Positions 56,701-64,000 of a stretch of DNA of 64,000 nt are shown piece by piece. The translations under genes and the position numbers were made by a program. The notes beneath the pieces were generated by a model. The model made no database searches and had not been told where the DNA came from. It was given only the letters and a program-made list of their open reading frames with translations. The stretch is from Arion vulgaris. Taxonomy: Eukaryota; Mollusca; Gastropoda; Stylommatophora; Arionidae. Location of the stretch: the NCBI GenBank assembly GCA_020796225.1, contig CM036755.1:47405806-47469805 (forward strand), in the 5' to 3' direction. How positions within the stretch are numbered: position 1 is the stretch's first letter; each line of letters opens with the position of its first letter.

Positions 56701-59700
56701 CATTGAGATTAGGATCTCTGAAAAAGCTGGACAGCCTGCTTCAAATTATATCACCCAGTTGAGGATTATCAATGTTCCCGGCAAAGACTCCTACAGAAGC
56801 TAACCAAACCCCAGTTCATGAAGGAAGCAGATCAGACTATAACTATAACACTTATTGTGAGATGTCACATAAACACAATACGCTCAAGAAAAAAAAAAAA
56901 AAGTTCATTTTATTCCAACTTATGTTTGTTTTTTATGTTGAAATATGTTGTCAATCGTTAAAACAGTACTTAAAATTAGCTTGTTTTATTCATTGCCAAC
57001 CACGTCCCTAACATTTTATTGCCCTGAAATTGAACAAACTCACTAAAAAGAGGTTGGTTTTAAAACATATCCTAAAATTTCTATAAATAACCACACAAAA
57101 TCAAGATGGCTGCCATGACCATGTAGCTAATTTGCATAAAATATTTTTTAGATGTAGCAACCATTCATAATGGTGCTCAGAAAATTTCCAAACGGTATGT
57201 CGCTTTAAAAATGTTTTAATGAATTTAATTTTAAAAACAGTTATTTTGTAAGAAATATGCATACAGCCTTGGTAATGGGAGACGGTAATGGGAGACGGTG
57301 ATGCTCAGGATTGCTTGTCAGCAAAGTGTTAATGACCCTAAAATAAAGATATGTGATATACCACAAGGAACTTTGCTGAGAGAGGCAAGAAATATCGGAC
57401 GCAGTTCCATGGAGAAAATTGAGCGAGTTACCCAGGATAGAGCAGTATGGATAAATTGCTTGTGGGCTCCATGTAATGTATAACGGAACGAGAGGAATTA
57501 CTATTTATTATATACGACAAGAAGGTACACTTCTCTTTTATCAAGGTGTCCAGTTTGTTTCCAAAATACATTTCCTTCGTCTGCAAGTCAAGTACAAATT
57601 ACAGCTGGGTTGACCTAAACATGCCAGAACCAGGAAGCTCATGCAATAATTTGGGTCTCTAAAGAAAAACTCTCACCTGTCTGTGACACATGCTTGTCCA
57701 CTTTTCCTTGATAATCAAATCCAACAGCAGACTAGAAATTTACAAAACAAATCTATTATGTACTACAAACATACTCTAAAACAAAATCCCACACAACAAT
57801 TACTACAAATATACCACAAAACATCACTCAACACACTAGACACACGCACAAAACAACAGTAGAAAGGTACAAAGGTACCAGAAGTTTTAGTCTCCCCACT
57901 CTTCCCTTCCTTAGTGAGGAGTCAGTAAATATCTTGTTCTACACCCTTCACCCTCTTTCTTTCCATTGTAAAAAGTCAGCATACACTTGCCTGGTTATAC
58001 AACTTCCTGGTCAATACATTTATGTGTTGGTTTTTTTCAGCTAGGAATTAAGATGCAGTCATGACACCTTATATGACGTCTCTGAACAATTTTTCCATGA
58101 AGACTTGTTTTCCTTATTAATAACGATCTTCGCCATTCAGGCAAGCTTTACTCAGACTTCAGAGGTACTTGTAATTTAGACCCCAAGTAAAAAATTAACC
58201 TTCCGTAATCGAACCATGTGCACACATATAATTTTTGACAAAGTTGACCTGAAACCCCAAAATTTCAATGATACGTAGCCACTAACAGAGCGTCTTTTCA
58301 ATTTAGCTATCGATGACACCGTGATGATCGCAAGAACCATCTCACTAACCTTATCTACTCTGTCAGTCTGAACACCAAACTTGCCACCAAATCCTTTCTT
58401 GGAGTCTGTCTGGCTGGCATGTGCTGCTAGGTTTTCATGGTAGTCGTGACCAACAGCAGACTGCAATAACAACAAAATATGTACCACATGCCGCAGAATA
58501 TTATAAAGTTATTTATTTATTGAACTTTTAACAAATGGTATATCTTCTTGGTATATCTAGTGATTGTACGTTGTGCCAGTTATGAGCATACAAGTAGGCC
58601 AGCACATTCAATTTCTGTGATGCTTTTTAATAACCAGGGTAGCTTCCCTAGGTCCTACATCAGTCGCCTTACGACATGCCTTGTAGGTTGCAGTGGTACT
58701 ATTCTTTGCTTCCCTTGTGGGCCTCGGTACCACATGGGCGAAATGGTATATATAGAGTAACATGATTGGTCTGTCCATTCATTCTGTAAGTGATGTACAG
58801 AAACTTACAGATCTGAGGTTGTCACGCTAAATCAGATCAGATCTGAAGAAAACGGTAAGGAGGCCGAAACGTTGAGTTATCTAATTTTTATATTTAATTT
58901 TTTATGTAAGCTCACGTCAAAATTGCCCATTCATCCTTTAATTAACATCAAATTATAATTATTAATGTGCAAAAAATCAATGTAAATACAAACTAAACTG
59001 TGTGGTATCTACACAAACAAACACAGTATGTTAGAACATGTATGAATTGAATAAAGTCGTAGAAAATGTTTAATAAAAATATAAATGATTGATTGATAGG
59101 ACTATAGGATTTATCTGTAGGACAATTGGCTGATAAACAACATACTATACAGAAAAATTAGATACTTTGGTCACATTAAGCGTCATGATGGCCTGGAAAG
59201 AACAATATCAGAGGGCAGGGTCCCAGGATGCAGAGGCAGACCAAGAAGAAGATGGCTACAAGATATAAAAAAACCATGAATATTACCATCGATAAAGTGG
59301 GTCAACTGGCTAGAGACAGAGTGAATTTCAGATGTGCTGCAAAGAGAGCAACGTTCTATAAAGGATATGCACGTTGATGATGACAGGACTATCGTTATTA
59401 CACTTCGGCAAATAAGTGTTTTTTTTCTTACATAAAAAGATCTCACAGCAAAATGCACAAACTCTGTAGCACAGCAGAGGGTCCATGTAATTTTAAAGAT
59501 GGTAAAAAATGTTTGTAGAAAATTAAAATTTTTATAATAAATTTTGTCCTAGCAGTCCGCTTTTATTGATTTTCAAATGCCAATGGTTCTCTTGTGTGCT
59601 CAATTTGAACACAAGGATCTATGTTTTATCATCCATCTCCGATAGAACTAGGAACTCGATCTCACCTAAAGTGAGATCAGGAATCTCTGGTAAAATACCC

Positions 59701-62700
59701 GATCGCTCCATGACAGAACGAACGGATCTTTCATCTCCATCTATAACTTGATTTGTTTAGTTGAGATTCTAAACCGGTATCATAGCAGTCTGTGCAGAAC
59801 CCATTGATGTGCACACAGTCTTCTCCACCAGAAGAAGTGTATGCATGCAGATGGTTTCCATGGTTTGCTGAACTCTTGAGAGATTTAGGGTCTCCTCTGT
59901 GAATAATTGGTTACGCCTGCCTCGCATTTTGAAGGTGGTGGATTCAAATTTGCACCGTGATATTCTGTTCATGAGTGTATTTTTTTAAGAGATTCGTAGG
60001 ATTTTTGCAGGAGCTACAGAGTTTGTGCTTTACTAGGCAGATAATATGCATTTATGGAGAGAGGGACTGAGTCATTTTGGGGTAAAGCCTGGCGCGATGA
60101 AGTCAATCCTTAGGCTTTAGACCCTTCGGAGCTGAGAGATATTCTAACAAATCTCACCTTATCCATACGATCCTTCTGCACACCAAACTTGCCACCGTAA
60201 CCTTCTGATGCCTTAGGGCCTGAATCATATTGTTTCTGTTTGACATCTTTGTCCTCGAATGAGACTTGTTCTCTCAACTGTTTCAAACTGTAACAAACAG
60301 ATTCATATTTTAGAATATACATTTGGAACAGAGACATTACAGAAATTTAGCTTACTACCTTTCCGGCCGTATGACCCAGTACAAAAACAAAGGTTTTCTG
60401 GATTATTTGTAACAAGCAGATGTACTCATTCTTCGCAAGGACATTTATAGTTTAAGTATAGTTCAACTTGCCCTCAAGTATCTATGTATTGGTTATTGAA
60501 ATTACAGAAATGCAAAACAGCGAGCACAAATTACATGTTGTACAAGTAATATTCAATGCTTGAGGGAGAAAAGTAAGGAGTGTGTTTAACAAACAAGCCA
60601 CAGAAACCATCAGTATTGGCGCTCATTGCACTCCGGCAGACGATAGGTGCTCAGTCTTCCACAAGAGATATCGAAGAGTATGCATACCGATGGTTCCTGT
60701 GGCTAGCTGGTTAAACACACTCTTCGCTCTGCCTCTCAGGCATCCAGTTCTGCCCGTGTAATGGGTAACTACAAACTGCTTAAATCGCTGGATCAATTCA
60801 ACATCTATTTTAGTGTCTTCATCTAACAGGCAGTCGCGAAGAGACCGAAGAACATTGCTTTATCCATCTTCAACTCCCCAACAATCAATGCAAGCCTGTC
60901 TTATCTCTCATTGCCGCAAACACCTGCATGCCCAGGACAGTAGCTCAACATAAGCCTCTGGAGGTTAGAAACTTCTATAGGCGATATCCACTCATACCAA
61001 AACCTGCCATTTTGGATCTTGTGAAGCATCGACTGAGAGTCAGATACAACAACAGCCCCAGTAAATGGAGTCCCACAGTATACATACCATTAGACATCTG
61101 TTAGGAGGGACTGAGCACCTATGGGTCTGTCCTGAGTGCTATGACCTCGGTTCAGTAACCAATATTTTTAGTCACAGATTTTCATTTTAGGGTCGTTAGG
61201 ATTTTATTGTTGTATTCTATATGTAGTGTGCTGTGAAATTCGTCACTTCTGTTGTATCCTTTGCTTGATAAAGGCCTTTTGGTCAAAATGTTGCTGTGTA
61301 TTGTTTTTGTTCTTTGTAAAACTATAGTACTTTGTTTTTAGGTGTTTCGCCATTGCTACATAGTTTTACTGCAGTCTTCCCCTATATCTATAACCAATAA
61401 CCAAATCTAGTTGTAAGTATATTTACCCTAGTGTAGTTAAACACAATGATACAGCTTACTTTATAGAAGCCTGATGACCAGATCCTTCCACAGTCTTTGC
61501 ACCCCATCTTTGTTCCTCCTCTGTGACATCATTCTGTAAACAGAATACACATCATATAACAAGCCTTGTCTTAATGAATGATAGAAAATATATTTAGCAG
61601 CAAGAGAAAGAGATAAACATCCAAACAATTAGAAAATTATGGGCGGTCTCTATGGCAAAGTGGTTAAGACGTTTGTTTGTCATTATGAAGGTCGTTGGTT
61701 CGAATCTGGACTGAGTCATATGTGCAACTCTCATTGATTGTTGCTAGAGCTGTGCCCCTGTGTGTTGCCAGAGTCTACAAGGAAGCAAAAATAGAACACT
61801 GCGACCTGCAAGGCATGTCGTAAGAGGTGACTGAGGTAGGGGTTTAGGGACACTAAATAAAAAGCGTAGCAGAAATCAGATGTGTTGGCCTACTTGTATG
61901 CGCATAACTGGCACAGCGCACAAATGATCTTAGGCTCAGATCACAAAGAGTGGTTAGCAAGTGCTCGATATGGAGCTTTCAAAGAAGAAGACGCTAGAAC
62001 TGTGGATTTTGTGCAACACTCTGCAGATGGCGTGTCATTTTGCCAACAGGGACAGAACCATACAGAAAATTCCTTGAAATTAACCCTGGTGCACTGAAGT
62101 TAATTTGTCGAGTTTATACCCTTTAGGAAATCACACATAAAATCTCAATAATCACATGCCGCATACATTCATCATTGTTGCATAGTCTTCTTCTTTTTTG
62201 AATACTCCATAACGACAACTTGTTTACCACTCAGTGTGATTTGTATGTAATCTGGGTCTAAGAACGATTGTATGCTGTGCCAGTTATCCGCCTACAAGTA
62301 TTCCAGCACATCCGATTTCTGCTATGCTTTTTATCTACTAGGTAGCTTCCTAGACCCTACAGCAGTTGCCTCTTAAGATATGCCTTGTAGGTCGCAGTGG
62401 TGCTATTCTTTGCTTCCTTGGGCCCCGAACACACGGGTGGCATAGTCTAAATGTGAACAATGAACAAATAGGTGGAAAACAAAATCGAGGCTTTCTAAAT
62501 GTGGATATACAGAAAAGTGAACCCACCACCCTCTTTTGTCCCAGCCGATAAGCAAACGCTCTATGCATTACGCATCAGGGTCAACGTAAAAACAAATTTG
62601 AGCAAGACTTCACTTCGCCTTTCTGTGATGACCACCAAGAAGTCTGGCTCATTTTGTGGAGATTGAAAGGACAGAAGCTAAACCATTACCCAAAAAGCTA

Positions 62701-62951
62701 TGCTAAAATTGGATGTGTCAAACCGAAAGGTGCAGGTACCAAAGCTCACGCTGAAAACTGCAACACAATTCATTGCGTTCTCCTGGATGCATCCTGCTAT
62801 AACAAGCTGGAGTATGAGAATGAACGAGGAAGAAGACAACATAGCATAAACCCACCATAAAGTCTGGATCTGTTTCCCAGTCATCACCATCCCCACCTTT
62901 TGTTGGAGGAGCTTTAGTTTTAACATCCCTACCAGCTGCTGCCTTCCACAT
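44689..62951 (-). CDS. CTTN: Cortactin (cortical actin / Arp2/3 regulator)
   Basis: Complete 14-exon gene. Exon lengths sum to 1659 nt, 552 residues plus stop; human cortactin has 550. Cortactin binds Arp2/3 and F-actin at the cell cortex and stabilises branched actin, with its SH3 recruiting partners such as dynamin and WASP-family regulators. Visible in order: N-terminal acidic domain with DDWETDPDF (DDW at 23-25); [30 protein letters not shown]; six full 37-residue repeats at 101-322, each with GFGGK(F/Y)GV; a partial seventh (323 on); a Glu/Lys/Arg-rich coiled segment (about 346-410); an acidic Pro/Glu/Tyr linker; and an SH3 domain from about 497 ([22 protein letters not shown]). Every splice is GT-AG and in phase. 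The start has A at -3 (CACCATG). Oddities: both edges of exon 6 are tandemly amplified, and introns hold many LINE and SINE copies. Confidence 0.96.
44803..45207 (+). mobile_element. LINE C-terminal tail, intact frame
   Basis: 134-codon frame: [54 protein letters not shown]. Lies in cortactin intron 13, opposite to the gene; starts 33 bases upstream of exon 14. Confidence 0.85.
45270..45745 (+). mobile_element. LINE RNase H end plus an antisense scrap
   Basis: [20 protein letters not shown] matches the end of the 37472 element, with the shared 3' end gaagatattccaaattg at about 45580. 45583-45745 reads as a decayed RNase H piece on the minus strand. Confidence 0.75.
45845..46110. mobile_element. 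Small TIR element with TA ends (mariner-like MITE)
   Basis: Ends cacagggtgttcaagatgaa and its inverse gctttt-attttgaacaccctgta, about 24 bp with few mismatches, set in TA-rich flanks. About 266 bp, non-coding. Confidence 0.7.
46273..46328 (-). CDS. CTTN: Cortactin exon 13 (SH3 middle)
   Basis: 56 nt; acceptor actatttcag, donor gtaagt. [18 protein letters not shown]. Found from the SH3 pattern; too short for ORF lists. Confidence 0.92.
46430..47176 (+). mobile_element. SINE-A with duplicated head and nested SINE-B
   Basis: gggctctctgtggcggcaaa occurs twice (46450 and 46493), a tandem duplication of the box A region. SINE-B interrupts the body at 46610-46857. The tail ends catgatgatggtcctatcaa. 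Confidence 0.83.
46610..46857 (+). mobile_element. SINE-B inside SINE-A
   Basis: cccgagtggttaccagggcc ... cgaacccaaagaagaag. The flanks gtgtaggtg(a) / gtgtaggtgaga suggest a target duplication of about 8 bp. Confidence 0.85.
47280..47900. other. Cortactin intron 12, mostly unrecognised
   Basis: 47338-47400 shares cacgcaaaaatcagtcagaa with SINE-F-related pieces. No exon between exons 12 and 13 is needed by phase. Confidence 0.45.
48020..48235 (+). repeat. Polypurine tract
   Basis: About 215 bases nearly all A and G (aggagaaaaggaaaagaaga). On the cortactin-coding strand it is a long polypyrimidine tract inside intron 12. Confidence 0.9.
48255..48838 (-). mobile_element. SINE-C split by SINE-F
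   Basis: gctccatatcgactcacttg ... ttgcctcttacatgccttgt, interrupted at 48375-48702. Confidence 0.85.
48375..48702 (-). mobile_element. SINE-F, full-length, 13-bp target duplication
   Basis: Perfect ggccagcacatct on both sides (48362-48374, 48703-48715). The minus strand has a tRNA-like head (box A-like tagagtagttgatagtagct, box B-like gggttcgaacct) and ends in a poly(A). Confidence 0.92.
48922..49261 (-). CDS. CTTN: Cortactin exon 12 (acidic Pro/Glu linker, SH3 start)
   Basis: 340 nt; acceptor tacgatag, donor gtgagt. [17 protein letters not shown], then several PEPEP runs with scattered Tyr residues ([18 protein letters not shown]) that could be kinase targets, then [12 protein letters not shown] starting the SH3 domain. 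The linker is much more acidic than the Pro/Ser-rich human one. Confidence 0.93.
49345..49860 (-). mobile_element. RTE-like LINE C-terminal fragment
   Basis: [51 protein letters not shown]. In cortactin intron 11. Confidence 0.8.
49945..50103 (+). mobile_element. SINE-D, 5'-truncated
   Basis: gagtgcgggttcaatttcgc, then ccgaagggttacgatgtcaa, and a poly(A) run at 50095. Confidence 0.78.
50105..50515 (+). mobile_element. LINE C-terminal tail, long intact frame
   Basis: About 130 codons open: [77 protein letters not shown]. It shows the KETWRRMV core that was amplified in the 10.3-16.0 kb array. Confidence 0.87.
50740..51275. repeat. Minisatellite (cacattcacaaacctcac), split by MITE-G
   Basis: Units of about 28-31 bp, tcacattcacaaacctcact + ttaatccc, before and after the MITE at 50811-51029. 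Confidence 0.85.
50811..51029. mobile_element. MITE-G, uninterrupted copy
   Basis: 219 bp between TA and TA. Inverted ends actgattcgctcc / ggtagc-type gtagctaatcagt. The minisatellite host allows the empty site to be inferred. Confidence 0.8.
51301..51449 (-). CDS. CTTN: Cortactin exon 11 (charged coil)
   Basis: 149 nt; acceptor ttcctacag, donor gtaaaa. [20 protein letters not shown] then long Glu/Lys/Arg heptad-like sequence, the helical region of cortactin. Confidence 0.9.
51450..52005. other. Cortactin intron 10, nothing recognised
   Basis: Between exon 11 and the LINE tail at 52010. One possible decayed tRNA-like head at 51820-51870; otherwise featureless. Confidence 0.4.
52010..52475 (+). 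mobile_element. RTE-like LINE 3' tail, decayed
   Basis: Near-copy of 53175-53650 (cctattttgtgttaccaaag; aagaatgaagtggctattta; acactggacaacaaaccggt), with several stops. Confidence 0.8.
52481..52547 (-). CDS. CTTN: Cortactin exon 10 (partial repeat)
   Basis: 67 nt, [20 protein letters not shown]. Matches the half repeat that closes the repeat domain in the family. Acceptor catcaacag, donor gtaagt. Confidence 0.88.
52904..53070 (-). CDS. CTTN: Cortactin exon 9 (repeats 5b-6)
   Basis: 167 nt, [19 protein letters not shown] then a whole divergent repeat ([35 protein letters not shown]). Acceptor ctgtgcag, donor gtaaca; returns to phase 0. Confidence 0.93.
53175..53650 (+). mobile_element. RTE-like LINE 3' tail, open frame
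   Basis: 132 codons: [60 protein letters not shown], ending KPRHWATTR and stop, then cagtgtgacgac and a gaagaagaag tail. Defines the true 3' end of the family that spawned the 32-bp array. Confidence 0.88.
53640..54035 (+). mobile_element. LINE RNase H end
   Basis: [20 protein letters not shown]; same family as 18149, ending tttagtaaccaataac. Confidence 0.82.
54171..54281 (-). CDS. CTTN: Cortactin exon 8 (repeats 4b-5a)
   Basis: 111 nt, [19 protein letters not shown] then [18 protein letters not shown]. Acceptor atgtttcag, donor gtatgt. Confidence 0.93.
   Translation of the reverse strand, partial: TLAKVSGGSLVSRRIIWTNQLLDMSIKRSYRNMSHK
54450..54750 (-). mobile_element. RTE-like LINE 3' tail
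   Basis: [55 protein letters not shown]. Continues past the usual end into a second tail sequence. Confidence 0.8.
54835..54945 (-). CDS. CTTN: Cortactin exon 7 (repeats 3b-4a)
   Basis: 111 nt, [19 protein letters not shown] then [18 protein letters not shown]. Acceptor ttgatgcag. The donor gttcga is weak compared with the other introns, but phase and repeat length fix it. Confidence 0.9.
55000..55495 (+). mobile_element. LINE 3' tail
   Basis: tctatatggagcggagacat (LYGAET), cgtaatggtatgacaggacc-like RT end, and acttggataggcggacttgg. In cortactin intron 6, between the exon-6 donor array and exon 7. Confidence 0.72.
55525..55895 (-). repeat. Exon-6 donor-derived minisatellite, 14 copies
   Basis: The last bases of exon 6 and its donor (gagtcacagacag|gtaa) recur 13 more times downstream in intron 6, alternating with gtaatt and gtaataattttgtgttgttg spacers (about 17- and 38-bp units). 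Most copies keep CAG|GTAA or close variants, so many are candidate donor sites. Confidence 0.92.
55880..55990 (-). CDS. CTTN: Cortactin exon 6 (repeats 2b-3a)
   Basis: 111 nt, [19 protein letters not shown] then [18 protein letters not shown]. Acceptor ctgttgcag, donor gtaact. This acceptor is the only one of four tandem copies whose exon stays in frame to the donor. The donor sequence recurs through the next intron. Confidence 0.92.
55952..56331 (-). repeat. Four exact 95-bp copies spanning the exon-6 acceptor
   Basis: Units begin at 55952, 56047, 56142 and 56237; 4 x 95 = 380 bp with essentially no divergence. Each unit has the end of intron 5 (tctattgtctgttgcag) and the first 39 bases of exon 6. 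Potential exon starts are 55990, 56085, 56180 and 56275. Confidence 0.96.
56400..56740 (-). mobile_element. SINE-F-like and SINE-A fragments
   Basis: 56435-56593 has cctgtatggcgaggaaac and tcacgcaaaaatcagccaga (SINE-F body, plus orientation). 56594-56740 is a SINE-A body piece on the minus strand. Confidence 0.65.
56745..57284. other. Cortactin intron 5, nothing recognised
   Basis: AT-rich with an A-run at 56888-56902. No exon is missing here by phase. Confidence 0.4.
57285..57520 (+). mobile_element. LINE 3' tail fragment
   Basis: [20 protein letters not shown]; same family as 44803-45207. Confidence 0.75.
57677..57731 (-). CDS. CTTN: Cortactin exon 5 (first half of repeat 2)
   Basis: 55 nt, [18 protein letters not shown] plus one base. 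It shifts the exon frame by half a repeat, so exons 6-8 each run from mid-repeat to mid-repeat. Acceptor tttctag, donor gtgaga. Confidence 0.92.
57780..58200. other. Cortactin intron 4, SINE-F-like scrap only
   Basis: 58085-58190 weakly resembles the SINE-F body (cttcgccattcaggcaagct; cagacttcagaggtacttg). The rest is unrecognised. Confidence 0.45.
58350..58460 (-). CDS. CTTN: Cortactin exon 4 (repeat 1)
   Basis: Exactly 111 nt, one whole 37-residue repeat (SAVGHDY...[17 protein letters not shown]), phase 0 on both sides. Acceptor ttattgcag, donor gttagt. Confidence 0.94.
58556..58735 (-). mobile_element. SINE-C, 3'-truncated
   Basis: gtgattgtacgttgtgccag ... cttgtaggttgcagtggtac. Confidence 0.8.
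59088..59715 (-). mobile_element. SINE-A split by a LINE tail
   Basis: Tail gattgattgatagg at 59088, body resuming at 59393 (cgttattacacttcggcaaa) and running to the aaaataccc-type head edge at about 59715. Confidence 0.83.
59106..59385 (+). mobile_element. LINE 3' tail inserted in SINE-A, 7-bp duplication
   Basis: ggactat at 59099-59105 and 59386-59392. [34 protein letters not shown], ending gatgatgaca. Best view of this tail's 3' end. Confidence 0.85.
59855..60110 (+). mobile_element. SINE family J copy
   Basis: ggtctcctctgtgaataatt (head), ggtggattcaaatttgcacc (box B-like), tcgtaggatttttgcaggag; the same body as 35885-36275 in the opposite orientation. It ends about 50 bases before cortactin exon 3 on the donor side. 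Confidence 0.7.
60158..60287 (-). CDS. CTTN: Cortactin exon 3
   Basis: Acceptor tgttacag, donor gtgaga. [13 protein letters not shown]... then [20 protein letters not shown], the segment before repeat 1. Confidence 0.93.
60610..61170 (-). mobile_element. LINE RNase H fragment with inverted 3' end
   Basis: 60615-61075 is a minus-strand copy of the 18149 element. 61076-61170 is its 3' end again, on the plus strand (gagcacctatgggtctgtcc, ggttcagtaaccaat). The two 3' ends point away from each other. Confidence 0.8.
61460..61533 (-). CDS. CTTN: Cortactin exon 2
   Basis: 74 nt; acceptor tgtttacag, donor gtaagc. [20 protein letters not shown], matching the conserved segment after the acidic domain. 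Confidence 0.92.
61643..61990 (+). mobile_element. Family J head followed by SINE-C
   Basis: tggcaaagtggttaagacgt and ggttcgaatctgg form a tRNA-like head at 61643-61720. SINE-C runs from 61750 (tgtgttgccagagtctacaa) to the aagaagaag end at 61990. Confidence 0.75.
62195..62440 (-). mobile_element. SINE-C copy
   Basis: tgaatactccataacgacaa ... tatgccttgtaggtcgcagt; in cortactin intron 1. Confidence 0.82.
62856..62951 (-). CDS. CTTN: Cortactin exon 1 (N-terminal acidic domain)
   Basis: 32 codons, MWKAAAG...[13 protein letters not shown], donor gtgggt, phase 0. The DDW motif is the Arp2/3-binding signature of this domain. Confidence 0.93.
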
Positions 62952-63069
62952 GGTGACAGATTATTTTATACTGAAATACATATTATGTATTTAAACATAA
63001 ATAAACACAAAATTCTACAGTAAATAAAAAATACACGGCTGTTTACATCCTTCCTTTCGCTTGAAATAT

Positions 63070-63594
63070 TGTTTATATATTCAACGTTGTCTCTTGTATA
63101 AACTTCACTGTCTTTCGTAGCTCACACAGAGGTCCGTGTAGTTTTATGTCATGTGTTGTTTCGTTAGGTCAGTGAGTTTGCCTCAGTACATTTTATTTGG
63201 GGCAGTCTTGAAGTATGTGCTCTGCAGTCTGATGTGCCTGTCCACATGTACACATGGCTGAATTGTTGATCTTGAATTTTGTATACATGTGGTTGCAGAG
63301 TCGATTGTGTCCTGTTCTAACACGCAGAATGACAACCTGTTCTAATCTGCTCATATTATAGTAGTCGTCTTGTGTTGGTATTTGTAGCTTTCCGATTGAT
63401 TTAATTATCCTTTTCTTTTGGTGGTAGGTAAATGGTCCATCTGGTTGCTCTCCTGCAATACCTTCCTTGGCCAGTCGGTCTGCTGTTTCATTTCCTGGTA
63501 TTCCACAGTGAGACGGTATCCACTGCAAAACAACCCTGCGCTGCTTGCACAATCTAATATGTTCCCAGACATCAGGTGTAGTCATCAAATACAT
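63070..63594 (-). mobile_element. LINE RNase H plus Cys/His C-terminus
   Basis: 133-codon frame: RRVVLQWIPSHCGIPGNETA (DRLAKE follows), RLEQVVILRVRTGHNRLCNH, CTCGQAHQTAEHILQDCP. The HCGIPGNExADRLA motif marks RNase H. Sits upstream of cortactin on the same strand. Confidence 0.87.
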
Positions 63595-63671
63595 CTACAG
63601 TGTATTTTTCAAAAACAGTTACCTTGTTTTTATCTGTATGCTATAAATTCAGACGTAGACAAATATGGCAC

Positions 63672-64000
63672 CTATGACTGATTTTTGCATGAATGCTTGC
63701 TCTCTTTATCATCAGTGACTCTCACCATTCATGTAAGCCTTACTTCGACTTCAGATGTACTTAACTTGTAATATGATCCCAACTGGGGAGCTTATGGAGA
63801 GAACAAGACAGATCCCAGTGAAACAAAAGGTGAAGAAACGACGCTGGCATTGGATATGGCACGTTAATATGGCTAGTCCAAAAATCAGGAGAAACCAAAC
63901 GGTACGGTATGACAGAGAACATACATCACACCCCAGCCTTCATAGTGGTCTTGAATCCCCTAATCTAGCTAATCAATGGCAGAAAGACGAGGAAGAGGAA
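63672..64000 (+). mobile_element. SINE-F-like scrap and LINE tail to the window end
   Basis: 63672-63775 resembles the SINE-F body on the minus strand. 63780-64000 reads TGELMERTRQIPVKQKVKKR RWHWIWHVN on the plus strand, a LINE tail cut by the window edge. Confidence 0.65.

Overview
The window is animal nuclear DNA. It has three intron-rich protein genes with GT-AG introns whose exon phases all fit, set in AT-rich sequence filled with tRNA-derived SINEs, non-LTR retrotransposon pieces, small DNA transposons and minisatellites. The species cannot be named from the sequence. The genes point to an invertebrate metazoan; a lophotrochozoan such as a mollusc is only a guess. Nothing here is bacterial, and there is no CRISPR array, operon or prophage.

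Layout. 1-18.1 kb (+): the last four exons of a T-box transcription factor gene, with the 5' part outside the window. Its last intron holds a 5.7 kb array of about 71 copies of an 81-bp unit, taken from the coding tail of a LINE. 18.1-21.0 kb: an antisense LINE RNase H fragment starting a few bases after the T-box stop codon, then a decayed 3' end of 28S rRNA with GC-rich spacer. 23.2-32.5 kb (+): a complete six-exon TIGAR gene (fructose-2,6-bisphosphatase-like histidine phosphatase, 336 residues), including a 38-bp first coding exon that ends inside the RHG motif. 33-44.5 kb: repeats only, including minisatellites just past the 3' ends of TIGAR and cortactin. 44.7-62.95 kb (-): a complete 14-exon cortactin gene (552 residues: N-terminal acidic domain, six full 37-residue cortactin repeats plus a partial one, charged coil, acidic Pro/Glu linker, SH3). 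63-64 kb: LINE pieces upstream of cortactin.

The most unusual feature is tandem amplification of short functional edges. Cortactin exon 6 has its acceptor side repeated exactly four times (95 bp each), and the sequence at its donor edge recurs 14 times in the next intron. A SINE promoter A-box region is repeated 33 times (27 bp), a LINE 3' terminus six times (32 bp) and a LINE coding tail about 71 times (81 bp). The three genes have no evident shared pathway: developmental transcription, sugar-phosphate metabolism and cortical actin regulation.

Repeat families are named here with provisional letters: SINE-A to SINE-F, MITE-hAT, MITE-PB (piggyBac-like) and MITE-G. Boundaries of repeats are read by eye and may be off by tens of bases unless target-site duplications are stated.
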